From assembly GCF_040581485.1 (NCBI RefSeq), contig NC_090130.1, positions 16,185,656-16,249,655 on the forward strand: a DNA stretch of 64,000 bases, in the 5' to 3' direction. Position 1 is the first letter of the stretch. Each line of letters starts with the position of its first letter. A program made the translations under genes and the position numbers. Shown here one piece after another: positions 21,318-31,351 of the stretch. This stretch comes from Linepithema humile (Eukaryota; Arthropoda; Insecta; Hymenoptera; Formicidae). The notes below the pieces were generated by a model. It was not told where the DNA came from and did no database searches. It saw nothing but the letters and a program-made list of their open reading frames with translations.

Positions 21318-21514
21318 TTCACCCATCACTACAGACACAGAACTTATTTTATCAGGTGGAGTATCAGTTAGAAGATGCTCCGCCTCCAGCAAACTATTGC
21401 AATATTTAACAGCATTCGTTAATTCGCCCTTAAAATCTTCAGTTTGCAAAAGTTTTTCACGCTCCTCGTCTATTTGTAACTGATCTATTGCCGTAGATGG
21501 ACCCGGTTGATCCA
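21318..21514 (-). pseudogene. Captured first exon, host gene not identified
   Basis: On the minus strand an ATG at 21514 opens MDQPGPSTAIDQLQIDEERE, followed by ELTNAVKYCNSLLEAEHLL and SVSVVMGE. It ends at a good splice donor (GAA/GTAATAT, donor GT at 21317-21316). Upstream is about 200 bases of mixed-composition sequence that could be a 5' UTR. The donor lies seven bases inside the left inverted repeat boundary, so the rest of the gene is absent. The NAxxLLEAE...VV pattern faintly recalls Nse4 family N-termini, but this is weak. It looks like an exon carried by a non-autonomous transposon. Confidence 0.45.
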
Positions 21515-21706
21515 TTTTAAAAACTGTTAGTAAAAGGTTTTCGTACAACGTTCTCGTACAACGATAGTTCACGATCAACTAACGGTTTCTGAAGTATAGA
21601 CTACCTGAAAAGGGCGCAGTCTCTTGTTGTTAGGCAAGAGAGGGGAACTTAAAACGAGAAATTGTCTAAAGGAAAGGGACTGCAGCTGTATCGCAAAATA
21701 ATAACG

Positions 21707-21765
<59 letters not shown>

Positions 21766-22123
21766 ACATAAAAAACATTTTTAATGCTAGAAATTTTGTT
21801 ATACGTACTTCTTTTATTGTACTTACTTTTTTATATTTAATATTTAATATTTTTATATTTTAATAAATAAATGAATAATTATTAAAAAATATATGCATAA
21901 TCACCATTTATTTTACCTTAATAATACAAATATCTTGCCACCTACCTAACAATAAATATATATAAACTATTAAAACTTAAAAAAACTATAAAAATTACAC
22001 AAAGTTTAAATTTACAGATTTTTGGTTTATTAAACACTATATAATATATATTTGTTATATTTTATGCATTTTAAGAACATTTTTTCTATTAGAAAAATTA
22101 AAACAAAAATATATATATATATA

Positions 22124-22178
22124 TGGAATTGAACCCGCACCTTTAGATCTTTAATATTCGCCTTACTCCGCTGCGCCA
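22124..22178 (-). other. tRNA-like Pol III boxes, right arm
   Basis: Mirror copy of the left-arm boxes: on the minus strand TGGCGCAGCGG (22178-22168) and GGTTCAATTCC (22134-22124). The middle reads TTAAAGATCTAA in place of TTAGAGATCTAA, one of the few arm differences. Confidence 0.6.
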
Positions 22179-22364
22179 CGCTGCTGTTTGAAATATGTTT
22201 TATTGCATAGTACTTATACGACATGATAAACTTCAAACAGCGATTTCTCATAAACGGCTGAATAGTGCATCGTCTCCGTATAACATTACTTACTACTATA
22301 CTAGTACTACGTACCTGTAAAATTTCAGCCAAATCGGTGACTCAGGTTATGCGGGTATCCCTTG

Positions 22365-24270
22365 TGAGTTGATTATCTCGCCTCCGAGAATCCATCCCAA
22401 TTGTGTCTCTATCAGCGTCGGCTGATCTTTCTCTTGTTTGATATGACCCATGCGCATCAGTGACCAAAATAAACCTGCTCTGATAAGCAGGTCTATCTCG
22501 CCTGGCGTTCCATAAGCAGGATCAGCTAACTGCCCATCTTCTGGTAAGTTTAGTATTGCGTTGAGTTTTATCTGCGGAATTTTCTCCGTTATCGTTGGTA
22601 GTATCAAGCAATCCAAAGTTGTACTAAAGTTGTTATACATCGACTTCAATTTGATCCGGGCGGATTGCTGTACTCTCGTTTGAGATCGATTTATGCCGCT
22701 TATAGGCACATTCTCCTTTGTTGTTGAAAGCTTCAATCGTATCAAACTGGAAGTGACCAAATTGGATTGTGAACCTGGATCCAGAAGGACTCGACTTCTT
22801 TTTTGATTGCCGTATACGTCGCAAACGTACACTTGGGCGGTTGAGAGCATCACATGACTAATGGACTTCCTTGAGCAATACGTAGCCATCGCTGTCTCTC
22901 CTGCGTTGATTAGTGAGCCTTCACTTTTCAGTGTTGTCTGCTGTTTGTTTTCTGCTACTTCCATTATGCTTCTGCAAGCGCTATGAAGCCCAACAGATTG
23001 TGTTTTTGATGTTCCTTCAGGTTGAGAAGAAGGCTGTCTCGATTCTACGTGCAATAATGTGTTGTGTGATTTCGAGCAATTTCTGCATCTCGTTGATTTG
23101 CAAGTTTTAGCTAAATGCCCTTTTCTGAGACAATTCAAACATAACCCTCTTTGCATGACCTCTTCTCGCCTTTTAGTTTCCGATAGCTTTAAAAACTCTT
23201 CGCATTTGTATAGGAAGTGGTCTCCCTCATAGAAAGCGCATTTTTCTGCACTCGTTGCAACAAGCGCTACTCGTTTCTCGCTCCCAATGTTTTTCTGTGT
23301 CGCCTGCTTATATAATTCCTGTTTTAGCTTTCCTTTGTCCAGCATTTCCAGCGTGCTACAACGTTCACCTAAATAGTTTAACAACTCCTCCATGGTTGGC
23401 ATGTTTTGCTGCTCTCGCTTACTTATTGTTACCTCCCAATCGCGTCTCGTGTTGTAGTCTAGCCTTGTTGAAGCTAAGTAGATGAGTAGCGTGTCCCATT
23501 GCTCGACTGGCTGACCCAATGACCTTAGCGCTCGTGTATGCGTACGAATATGATCTATAAAGGTCCTCAGACTTGCAGTACTTTCCTTTGAAACAACCGG
23601 GAACTCTAATAATTCTTTTGTGTGAGTGTTAATTATCAATCGCTTATTCTCGTAACGCTTTACTAGTAATTCCCATTCTATATCGTAGTTTTGCACGGAA
23701 GTGTTTAATGAGTTAAGAATTTGAAGAGCTTCACCTTTTAATGAGCTTCGTAAATATTGGAATTTTTGAATTGCGGATAAACTTCTATTGTTATGTATTA
23801 ACGACAGAAACGAGTCCTTAAACAAAAGCCAAATGCTCATATTGGCTCTCAAAAGTCGGTAGGTTCAAAATGGGTAATTTAACATCAATTCGATTTCTGC
23901 CGATGTGGCCTTCTGCATCTTGTGTATTTGCTTGCACACGGGCTTCGTTTACATTCTCGGCCTTGGCTACCCTGAGTTTTGCTTGCGCGTTCGCTTCCAA
24001 TTCTAAATACTGTTCTTCGAATGCTGCTCGTTCATTTGCGTTTCTATCTGCGACTGCTTCATCTATTAGATCACCCCTTTCATCTAAATTAAGAAGCTCT
24101 ATACCTTCTTGTACTTCTTCGAATTTACGCCATACTTCTTCTATTTTCGATAGTCTAACCTCAATTTTTACTGCCTCTCGAGCTGCTTCCGACTCAATAA
24201 ATGCCTAAAATCTCGTTAATTGTGCTTTTAAACTACCTCGCTTGAAATTTAATTGTTTTAATTCTGACAT
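22365..24270 (-). pseudogene. gag: BEL/Pao Gag and protease region, broken
   Basis: The likely start is ATG at 24270 (MSELKQLNFKRGSLKAQL), followed by an in-frame TAG at 24207-24205 in LTRF-stop-AFIESEAAREA. The frame is then open to about 23860 (coiled coil, then LPILNLPTFE). A frameshift there leads to the 22365-23852 frame. That part has the capsid region (FRSS-type LKGEALQILNSL), a CCHC knuckle in CLNCLRKGHLAKTC plus CRNCSKSHNTLLH, and an aspartic protease site LLDPGSQSNLV. It ends in the Pao-typical ETQLGWILGGE just before the insertion at 22364. The TAG could be a single substitution of a Gln or Lys codon. Confidence 0.88.
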
Positions 24271-24510
24271 TTTACCTTTTTTTTTTTGAGAAATTCACAA
24301 CCAAATTATGGAATCTGCAATGAGAATAAAGGATTTGATGGGATGGGATAAGAACTCACTAACCTGTCCTGTACAGTTCCGTCGGCCAATCCTGTGAAGA
24401 TGCGCTTTTGCAGGTTGCTTTTCGTCCTGTTAAGAATGCTTGGAGATCCGTCGTTGTGTGTGTGTGCGTGTATGACGCCGCTCGTTGCATGTGAGTTTAT
24501 GCGTATGGGT

Positions 24511-24680
24511 GCCGCTGCTTCCTGTATGTGAGCGTATGTATGACGCTGTTCCCTGTATGCGAGCGTATGTATGACGCTGTTCCCTGTATGTGAGCGTATG
24601 TATGACGCTGTTCCCTGTATGTGAGCGTATGTATGACGCTGTTCCCTGTATGTGAGCGTATGTGTGACGCTGCTTCTTGT
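24511..24680 (-). repeat. 31-bp tandem repeat in BEL/Pao leader
   Basis: About five and a half copies of a 31-base unit (plus strand GACGCTGTTCCCTGTATGTG continuing AGCGTATGTAT). It lies between the primer-binding site and the gag start. Because 31 is not a multiple of three it is unlikely to be coding. Confidence 0.9.
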
Positions 24681-24730
24681 TGACCGGCGAACTACCGAGT
24701 CTTACCACACTTTTCCGAATTTTCGGTTTA

Positions 24731-24743
24731 TGTTCGGGCGCCA
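24731..24743 (-). promoter_or_regulatory. BEL/Pao primer-binding site, tRNA-Lys type
   Basis: On the minus strand TGGCGCCCGAACA begins six bases after the 5' LTR. It is the well-known start of the primer site complementary to tRNA-Lys (3' end TGTTCGGGCGCCA). Only 13 bases match before divergence. Confidence 0.65.
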
Positions 24744-24749
24744 ATTTTA

Positions 24750-24981
24750 TGTTGGGTTCTCTGGGTAGTCGTTTATAAATGTTTGCTAACAATTGCACTA
24801 CAAAGTTCGTTTTATTGAAAGACGCTTGTACACTCGCGTGTCCTTACTTCGCCATCTTAGTTATTCTTTTTTTGCACGCTCGCCGGAACCTGTCTTCTCA
24901 AGCCGCGCGATCGCGATACGTACGATCTATTCAGTAGCGTACAATTAATTTTACTTCTCTTTTACTCGAGAATTCTCGACA
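24750..24981 (-). repeat. BEL/Pao right LTR (5' LTR on minus strand)
   Basis: 232 bases, TG...CA, intact. Followed by the ATTAA target duplication at 24982-24986. Confidence 0.93.
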
Positions 24982-25178
24982 ATTAACACAGTAAATTAAT
25001 TACTTTTTTTTAAATAAATTTCAATTATGGAAAACAAATCAATATATGCAATTGTTAGATTAATCTGATAATTTAAATGCAACAATTGTTACATTTAATT
25101 TTTTACATTTTCACAACAGTTTTCAATATTAAAGTATAAAAGAATTGTAATTTAAACATAATTTTGTAATGATTTTAG

Positions 25179-25296
25179 ATTACATTTCTACGGTAGAAAA
25201 TTGCAGTCTTCATCAGATGCAGAAAGTTATCTAAGAATGGTTGCAGCATACAGGAAATCGCCTCCATTATTTATTGAAAAAGATGGCATAATATAA
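25179..25296 (+). pseudogene. Possible terminal exon of the locus split by BEL/Pao
   Basis: After an acceptor-like TGATTTTAG at 25170-25178, an open frame reads GRKLQSSSDAESYLRMVAAY and KSPPLFIEKDGII, then TAA at 25294. Codon use looks gene-like and there are no stops. It may be the last exon of the gene whose upstream pieces lie at 8236-8606. Linkage is inferred only from order and strand. I do not recognise the peptide. Confidence 0.35.
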
Positions 25297-25528
25297 AGTG
25301 ACATATAAGTAGTGATATAAATATATATTTTTATAAGTGCAAAATGTATTTTTATAAGTGTTACAAATATACATATGTATATTTATATTTTATACATATT
25401 TTAACATGTCTTGATATAGTTTATATAAGAAATATTATGTAAAAGTTATGTTTATAAGTATTATGTAAAGAAATATTAATAATAAAATATTAAAATGTAA
25501 CAAATTTAAAAATATTCTATTGTAAAAT

Positions 25529-25664
25529 AATTACTCAAGTAGCAAATAATCGTCATGTAATGTTTTTTTATCGTTATAATTGGTTATTATATAATATTAT
25601 ATAATAATCAATTATGATGATAAAAAAACATTAGATGACGATCATTTGCCACTTGAGTATAAAA
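25529..25664. mobile_element. Palindromic MITE (about 65-bp arms)
   Basis: The left arm runs from TTACTCAAGTAGCAAATAAT through ATGTTTTTTTATC. The right arm is its reverse complement (GATAAAAAAACAT ... GCCACTTGAGTA), with a few mismatches, and the arms meet in TATAATATTATATA. It would fold into a nearly complete hairpin. Confidence 0.8.
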
Positions 25665-25679
25665 TCATTATTTTAATGA

Positions 25680-25910
25680 AACGTTTGTCTTAAGGGCATC
25701 TTAAAATAAGTCTCATAGTCGTCTTATAAGACAAATCAAGAGACATCTTGAAAACGTTTCTAAATCGTCGAAAATTGTTACATAAAACGTCTCACAGACA
25801 TTTTAAATACGTCTCTCTGACAGTTTCGTAAGACGTCTGAGTGATTTTAAGGTGTCTTTCAGACAAACATAAGACGACATAATGTTGTGTGGGATATATA
25901 CGTATTTTTG
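25680..25910. repeat. GACGTC-word cluster, right member of an inverted pair
   Basis: Repeats of AGACGTCT, AAGACGAC, GTCTCA and AGACAT end at GACATAATGTTGTGTGGGAT. In reverse orientation this matches the layout at 7030-7200. Confidence 0.4.
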
Positions 25911-27136
25911 AGCAACACACGGATTACAAGAGGGAGTATTAAGAAAAATATAATTAGTGTATAGAAATGTATGTGTACGTGTGTGATGTGGTGAACGTTG
26001 AGTGCTAGAGCGGTGTACGCATGCGGGAGCACGAGGAAGGCACTTGTGCTTCGCGAATAACGTATGTTCGTTCGCCAGCCGGCCGCGTAGCAAGTCAAAT
26101 GTGCGTTTTCGAAAAGCTCTAACTGTGTTACTTTGCTGAATAATATGTACTTTTGTAATAATAATAAACTATGTGCAATAAATTCATATTGAACATTAAT
26201 GATACCTTGCTTTGCGTGTAAGTAACAAACTCATATGAAATAATAAAATTATGGACCTCGTTTTACACTTAAAGTATTGGTCGATGTGGAGAATCCCGAA
26301 TCCCGCTTCGTGTGGAAGGTTCAATTCAGACTGTCCGTTTCTAACCTACATATGTCCGTTTTCATCTGTATTCAAATCTTCCTGTGTCTGTTTGCAACCT
26401 TCATGTATCTTCATAAGTCCATTTAGAATGTCCGATTTACTACATCCGTCTCGTTCATACAACTTATTTCTTAAACTTTGTGTGCATCTGGGACCCTTGC
26501 AATGTTGAACAGAACTTATGCTATTTACAGATCGCTAACCTCAAAACCAAAGGGCCTAAGATAGAGATGGCCTGAAACTTATTTTAAAATAAGCCGAGAT
26601 GTATCCAGGATTGTAACGCTAATGAGTATGATAATGATAGATTTTTATTAATTATTAATTTTATTTAATTAAGATACATGAAGGTACACACTTTTTTGCT
26701 TTTTCTCTATTTCCTTTCTCATCGAGCGTACTTTTGAGCAAAAGAATAGATTTTAAGAATTACATACTTTTATTAACATATAATTTACTTATTTTTTGCA
26801 TATTTGCAGTTATATAAATTAGTAATATATTTATACAATTTCCACGCATATCATTTTTTTGTTTCGTGATGTTTAATTAAATTAGAAGTCCCACCATATG
26901 TATCCTTTTTATTTATTTGGGAATTCGACTAATTATATGATATTATTTGATTTTTTATGTTTAATAATGTATAAATAAATGTATTTTAAAATATAATTTA
27001 TTGAAAACTAAATCAAAAGATTATATTTTTTTATTACAATTATTTAATATCCCTTAGGAAATTCACAAATAATGATAATTTTATTCATATATATGAATGT
27101 ATGAAATATTATCAGTGAAAATATAATAGTATAAGA
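25911..27136. other. No gene recognised
   Basis: 26000-26530 has near-average base composition with scattered short frames but no recognisable protein. 26580-27130 is AT-rich. AATAAA words occur at about 26160-26180. No paired termini found. Confidence 0.5.
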
Positions 27137-27228
27137 AAATAAATTCAAAAATTGAAAAAAGCTGAAGAAAAGCCCGAGCTGGTTTATGATTGCTCTTATA
27201 AATTTCTACATTATTCAAGTGTACAAAC

Positions 27229-27259
27229 GTTTCGGCACAATTTTTGTGGCCATCTTCAG
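27229..27259 (-). ncRNA. Hammerhead-ribozyme-like core, left Penelope arm
   Basis: The minus strand reads CTGAAGA, then GGCCACAA / TTGTGCC (a pairable stem II with a short A loop), then GAAAC. This matches the CUGANGA - stem - GAAA core of hammerhead ribozymes, which have been reported in Penelope-like elements. Stems I and III and the cleavage site were not established. Confidence 0.4.
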
Positions 27260-28062
27260 TGTGCATACAACCTTATACTAATATATCATTATAAAAAAAC
27301 TGAGTGTACGCAAATTACAAAATATAGATGAAAATTGTTATCTTAATCGTTAAAAGAAATCGGTGTTGTCATCTTACTTGATTGTTGCATCTTCATATTA
27401 TAAATCGAAGCAAATCAGAAAATTGTCTATAATAAAGTTCAATAAATAAAAGCCAAAGTCTTCGGTGTCTCAAAGTTAAAAAGTTAAAAGCTTTGCCAGT
27501 TGTCCTCAATAAATGAGTACACAAATAGATAAAACAGCTGTTAGAATCCTTTTTTTCAAAAACGAAACAATGTTCATCCATCTTGTAAAATTATAAAAAA
27601 GTTAGTTAAAAAAATCATATAATCGAAACATCCAAATCTTTTAACAATACAAAGCGAATGAAACATACCTCAATGCACAATGAGTCGACGATCGGATTGT
27701 AATGCATGTTAGTAAAAAGAACTCAGAAAAAGTCTCTTCTATGTCTTATAAACTCGAAAAGTTGTTAGAACGATTATGAGAACAACTCGACAAATAATTA
27801 GAAAAATAAAAGGAAGGAATTAGTGAAGATGAAAGAAGAGACAAACAAGGAGAGGATATCTAAAAAGTGGCAAATTTTTTGAAGACCGATAAATGAGAAT
27901 TAGAAAAAAGTTTAGTGTCACTTTGCTTGTTGAGACTATTATTTTGTTCTTTAATATGTAACATTTCCGAAATCAATCTATTACTATATGTGGTTTCTTT
28001 ACCCAAAATTTCTACATGTCCATTTCCAATCAAACTGCTTGTATTCTAACTTATGGCAGAAT

Positions 28063-28500
28063 ATGATTGAAGGAGAACCTGAACTTTTATTAAATTTATT
28101 AAAACGGGTAAAGGACAGATTAGATCCAATGCAACAAAGCGGAGTTGTATACAAATTGTATATTTCATGTCACGTGAAGCCACATATGTTGATCAGACTA
28201 ACAATAAGAGACAGATTAGAACGAGAATTAAGGAACACCGTTCTGACATTAATAAAAGATCAGGTTTTTCTTAAGTCATATCCTGCCATAAGTTAGAATA
28301 CAAGCATAAGTTCGATTGAGAACATGTAGAACATTTGGATAAAACATGTAGAAATTTTGGATAAAAAAACTACATATAGTAAAAGACTAATTTTGGAAAT
28401 GTTACATATCAAAGAACAGAATAATAGTCTCAACAAGCAAAGTGACACTGAACTTCTTGCTAATTCGTATTTATCGGTCCTCAGAAAATTTCCCATTCTT
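28063..28500 (+). pseudogene. Penelope-like GIY-YIG endonuclease, C-terminal part
   Basis: Across two or more frames: VVYK at about 28145, then EATYVDQTNNKRQIRTRIKE and HRSDINKRS (the family YVGQT...R..EH helix), then CHKLEYKHKFD. Last, VEILDKKTTYSKRLILEM followed by HIKEQNNSLNKQSDTELL at 28348-28460. The conserved Gly of YVGQT reads Asp here. Several frameshifts and stops make it inactive. The endonuclease of this family nicks target DNA to prime reverse transcription. Confidence 0.75.
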
Positions 28501-29112
28501 TAGATATCCTCTTCTTGTTTCTCTCTCCTTTCATCTTCACTAATTCCTTCCCTTTTTCCTTCTTATCCTTTCCTATTTTTCTAATTATTTGTCGAGTTGT
28601 TCTCATAATCGTTCTAACAACTTTTCGAGTATATAAGGCATAGGAGAGACTTTTTCTGAGTTTTTTTTACTAGCATGTATTACAATCCAATCGTCGACTC
28701 ATTGTGCATTGAGATATGTTTCATTCGCTTTGTATTGTTAAAAGATTTGGATGTTTCGATTATATGATTTTTAACTAACTTTTTTATAATTTTACAAGGT
28801 GGATGGACATTGTTTCGTTTTCGAAAAAAAGGATCCTAACTGTTTTATCTATATGTGCGTTTATTTGTTGAGAACAACTGACAAAGCACTTTTAACTTTT
28901 TAACTTTAAGACACTACTTTGGCTTTTATTCATTGGACTTTATTATAGACAATTATTTGGTTCGCTTTGATTTATAATATAAAGATGCAACACTGAAGTA
29001 AGATGACAACACCGGTTTTTTTTAACGATTGAGATAACAATTTTCATCTGTTTTATAATTTGCGTGCGTTCAGTTTTTTATAATAATATGTTAGTATAAG
29101 ATTGTATGTACA

Positions 29113-29143
29113 CTGAAGATGGCCACAGAAAATATACCGAAAC
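29113..29143 (+). ncRNA. Hammerhead-like core, right Penelope arm (weak stem)
   Basis: CTGAAGA TGGCCACAGAAAATATACC GAAAC. The core boxes are intact, but stem II is reduced to a couple of pairs, so this copy is probably decayed. Confidence 0.3.
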
Positions 29144-29240
29144 GTTTGTACACTTGAATAATATAGAGATTTATAAGAACAATCATAAACCAGCTCGGAC
29201 TTTTATTCAGCTTTTTTCAATTTTTGAATTTATTTTCTAA

Positions 29241-29642
29241 TGTTAAAGCCCATTTTCATTTTTTTTATAAATAACATAATAATAGAAGTCATTTATAATT
29301 TACATAACTAATATATGTGTTATGTAATAAAAATATCTATAATTTTTAGAATCTATTATTTTTAAACTTTAATAATTTTTATAATTATATAATTTTACAT
29401 AGATTAGTATAATAATTTTCTACACAACGCAAGGTCTACCTTATGTTATCTAGTATTATCAATGCAAAATATCTATACTTGTACAATTTTATGTGATTAT
29501 TTCTTGTAACAATTTCATATGTGCAATTTTTCACAAAAAAAACGTGGTCTATTTTATATTACCCAATTACAAACACCAAATCCATTTACTTCAGTTTTAT
29601 TTGTGATCGTATTTGTTTATGACAATCTTCCCTATACATATG
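29241..29642. other. AT-rich, no gene
   Basis: No coding frame, repeat boundary or RNA gene seen. Confidence 0.6.
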
Positions 29643-30538
29643 TACAGGGTATATAAAAAAAAGATCGGAACCCCAGCAGGATGGTACAAGACCGCATTTT
29701 GGCAGGAACGTTCGTAATTATTTGAACACAGTTTTTCCTTATTGATGGATAGGCAAAAGAGGAAGAATCGAGTGGACACCTCGATTGCCTGATTTATCGG
29801 TGCTTGATTACTTTCTGCGGGGTTGTCTAAAAAATAGAGTACATAAAACAAAACCACAAAATTTGGACGATCTTCGCCATCGAATCCTTGAAAAAGCTGC
29901 GCTCATTTCTAATGATCACATTAAAAATGCCGTGTCATCGTGTTATGATCGAATAGCATATTGTCAAACGATAAATGGTGGCAATTTGAACAACTGTGAT
30001 ACTTAAACATCAGCAGAATGTGCTAGGCCAATTGTCACATCCTGATCAAGGATCAGTTTTTATTTTGACGTCCTCATAATCACCGTAATTGTGCCTCCTT
30101 CATTGTCTGGATCATCCTCCAATCTTGCCTTCGTTGGCCGGATCACCCGCCGATCTTGCTTTCATTAGCCGAATCATCCGCCGATCTTGCTTTCGTTAGT
30201 CGAATCACCCGCCAATCTTGCTTTTATTGGCTGGACATCTTACCATTAAAATCTCGATAACTTTGAAACGGCTGACCCAAAGTATTCACTTCAATAAAAG
30301 TATTTTGAAAAGGTCTCAAGAAGGGCTATATGCAAGAATATACAATAAAAAATAGGGAGTTTTATTTAAAAAATTCAAAGTGACCTTGCTTTGACTTTGG
30401 TAACGCCACCCAAGGTCAAACTGATAAGATCAGTAAATAGATATTTTTAAACCCTACAACTTTTATCTGAAATATTTTTTTATGAAATTTATATTATCGA
30501 GATATTTTGGGGTTCCGACCTTTTTTATACACCCTATA
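29643..30538 (+). mobile_element. Mariner-like element, internally deleted
   Basis: The left end TACAGGGTATATAAAAAA...GATCGGAACCCC and the reversed right end TATAGGGTGTATAAAAAA...GTCGGAACCCC form inverted repeats of about 30 bases. They bracket 0.9 kb. Only the C-terminal part of a transposase remains (29760-30006). The right portion has the GACCTT / AAGGTCA words shared with 862-1160 and 52950-53390. Flanking TATA fits TA target duplication. Confidence 0.75.
29760..30006 (+). pseudogene. Mariner-family transposase, C-terminal fragment
   Basis: Reads TPRLPDLSVLDYFLRGCLKN, then LDDLRHRILEKAALISNDH and NGGNLNNCDT before TAA. The SPDLxxLDYFLxGxLK block is the third-aspartate region of a common insect Tc1/mariner-type transposase group. 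The upstream catalytic domain is missing. Confidence 0.75.
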
Positions 30539-30597
30539 TGTGCGTGCGCGTGTATGTATGTATGTATTTGTTTATGATAATCTTCTACATATATATA

Positions 30598-31351
30598 TAC
30601 TGGGTGATTCGAAAGGTCAGGTCAACCAACTAGGAGATGAAAGAGGAGTTTGAGTAGAATAAATAATGTAAAATAATGTAAAATAATGTAAATAAACTTT
30701 TTTTATATTTGCTATAGTTTAGTAAATATTGCACTTTATGCGTACAGAAAGCGTGAAACTCCTTCAATAATACTTTTCCTCTGTGTGACGTATTACATAG
30801 TAGAATTTGTATGACCTTCAATAACGTTTTTACTGATAACTACACAGCAAGTATGAACAGAGTACGAATGCGGCAAACAATTAGATCACAACATTACGCA
30901 CTCAACGCCCCGTATCATGGCCAGCACGGTCCCCTGATTTGACGTCATTGGATTTTTTTCTTTGGGGCTGCATGAAGGAAATGATTTATAGTTCCATGAT
31001 AGAAGATAGAGATGATCTTGTGCAAAGGATTAATGCAGCTGCAGCAGACATACGACAGCGCATTGTGTGATAATTTAAATCACGAAATCCAAGTGCGCGC
31101 TGAATTATGCTTGCGTAATAAAGAGCAGCATTTTGAACACCTGCTTTAATGAACGCAAAAAAACATTATGTGTCATTCAATGTATTGTTTATTTTGTAGT
31201 TAAAATATAGCACATATTTTCTATACACTCATATAAAGTGCAATTATTTACTGAACTATAGCGAATATCAAAAAAGTTTATTTACATTATTTATTCCACT
31301 CAAACTCCTCTTTCATCTCCTAGTTGGTTGACCTGACCTTTCAAATCACCC

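Larger units (their letters stand above)
20886..22364. mobile_element. Element with 425-bp inverted repeats carrying tRNA-like boxes
   Basis: The element starts CAAGGGATACCCGC and ends with its reverse complement. It is flanked by TGA on both sides (20883-20885 and 22365-22367), and removal restores the BEL/Pao reading frame. The arms are 20886-21310 and 21940-22364, equal in length and nearly identical. Each arm contains a Pol III A box and B box like a tRNA gene. The 630-base core holds a gene-like first exon on the minus strand and a (TA)n tract. No transposase is encoded, so it is non-autonomous. A 3-bp duplication fits PIF/Harbinger or CACTA-type elements, but the TGA target and these termini are not diagnostic. 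Confidence 0.85.
8662..24981 (-). mobile_element. BEL/Pao LTR retrotransposon, minus strand, carrying two nested insertions
   Basis: The element is bounded by LTRs that begin TGTTGGG and end TCGACA on the plus strand, and flanked by a 5-bp duplication ATTAA (8657-8661 and 24982-24986). Gene order on the minus strand is Gag with zinc knuckles, protease, reverse transcriptase, RNase H, integrase, the BEL/Pao arrangement. Two later insertions interrupt it: a Ty3/gypsy element in its left LTR and a long-inverted-repeat element in its pol. Without them it would be about 6.5 kb. The two LTRs differ by three substitutions and one 3-bp gap over about 232 bases, so the insertion is fairly young. Even so, its coding frame has several lesions. 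Confidence 0.93.
27137..29240. mobile_element. Inverted pair of Penelope-like element 3' ends
   Basis: 27137-28058 and 28282-29240 are diverged reverse complements of each other (for example AAGCTGAA...GCTGGTTTATGATTG on the left and its mirror on the right), with a loop of about 220 bases. The right arm plus loop encodes a GIY-YIG endonuclease tail on the plus strand; the left arm carries the same C-terminus on the minus strand. Each arm has a hammerhead-like CTGAAGA...GAAAC block near its outer end. Penelope-like elements are known for such inverted or tandem terminal structures. Both copies are 5'-truncated; no RT is present. Confidence 0.75.

Noticed and set aside
20918..22332. Two near-identical 100-codon frames (starting MAEILQVRST) in the inverted arms
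   Set aside because: They read through a tRNA-like sequence and a (TA)n tract; they duplicate only because the arms are inverted copies.
24430..24798. 122-codon minus-strand frame with HTYA-type repeats
   Set aside because: Arises from the 31-bp tandem repeat in the BEL/Pao leader and overlaps the primer-binding site and LTR.
25883..26227. Candidate solo LTR starting TGTTGTGTGG and ending AGTAACA with AATAAA words inside
   Set aside because: The flanking five bases (CATAA and AACTC) do not match, and no second copy or coding region supports it. The left edge also overlaps the GACGTC-type repeat.
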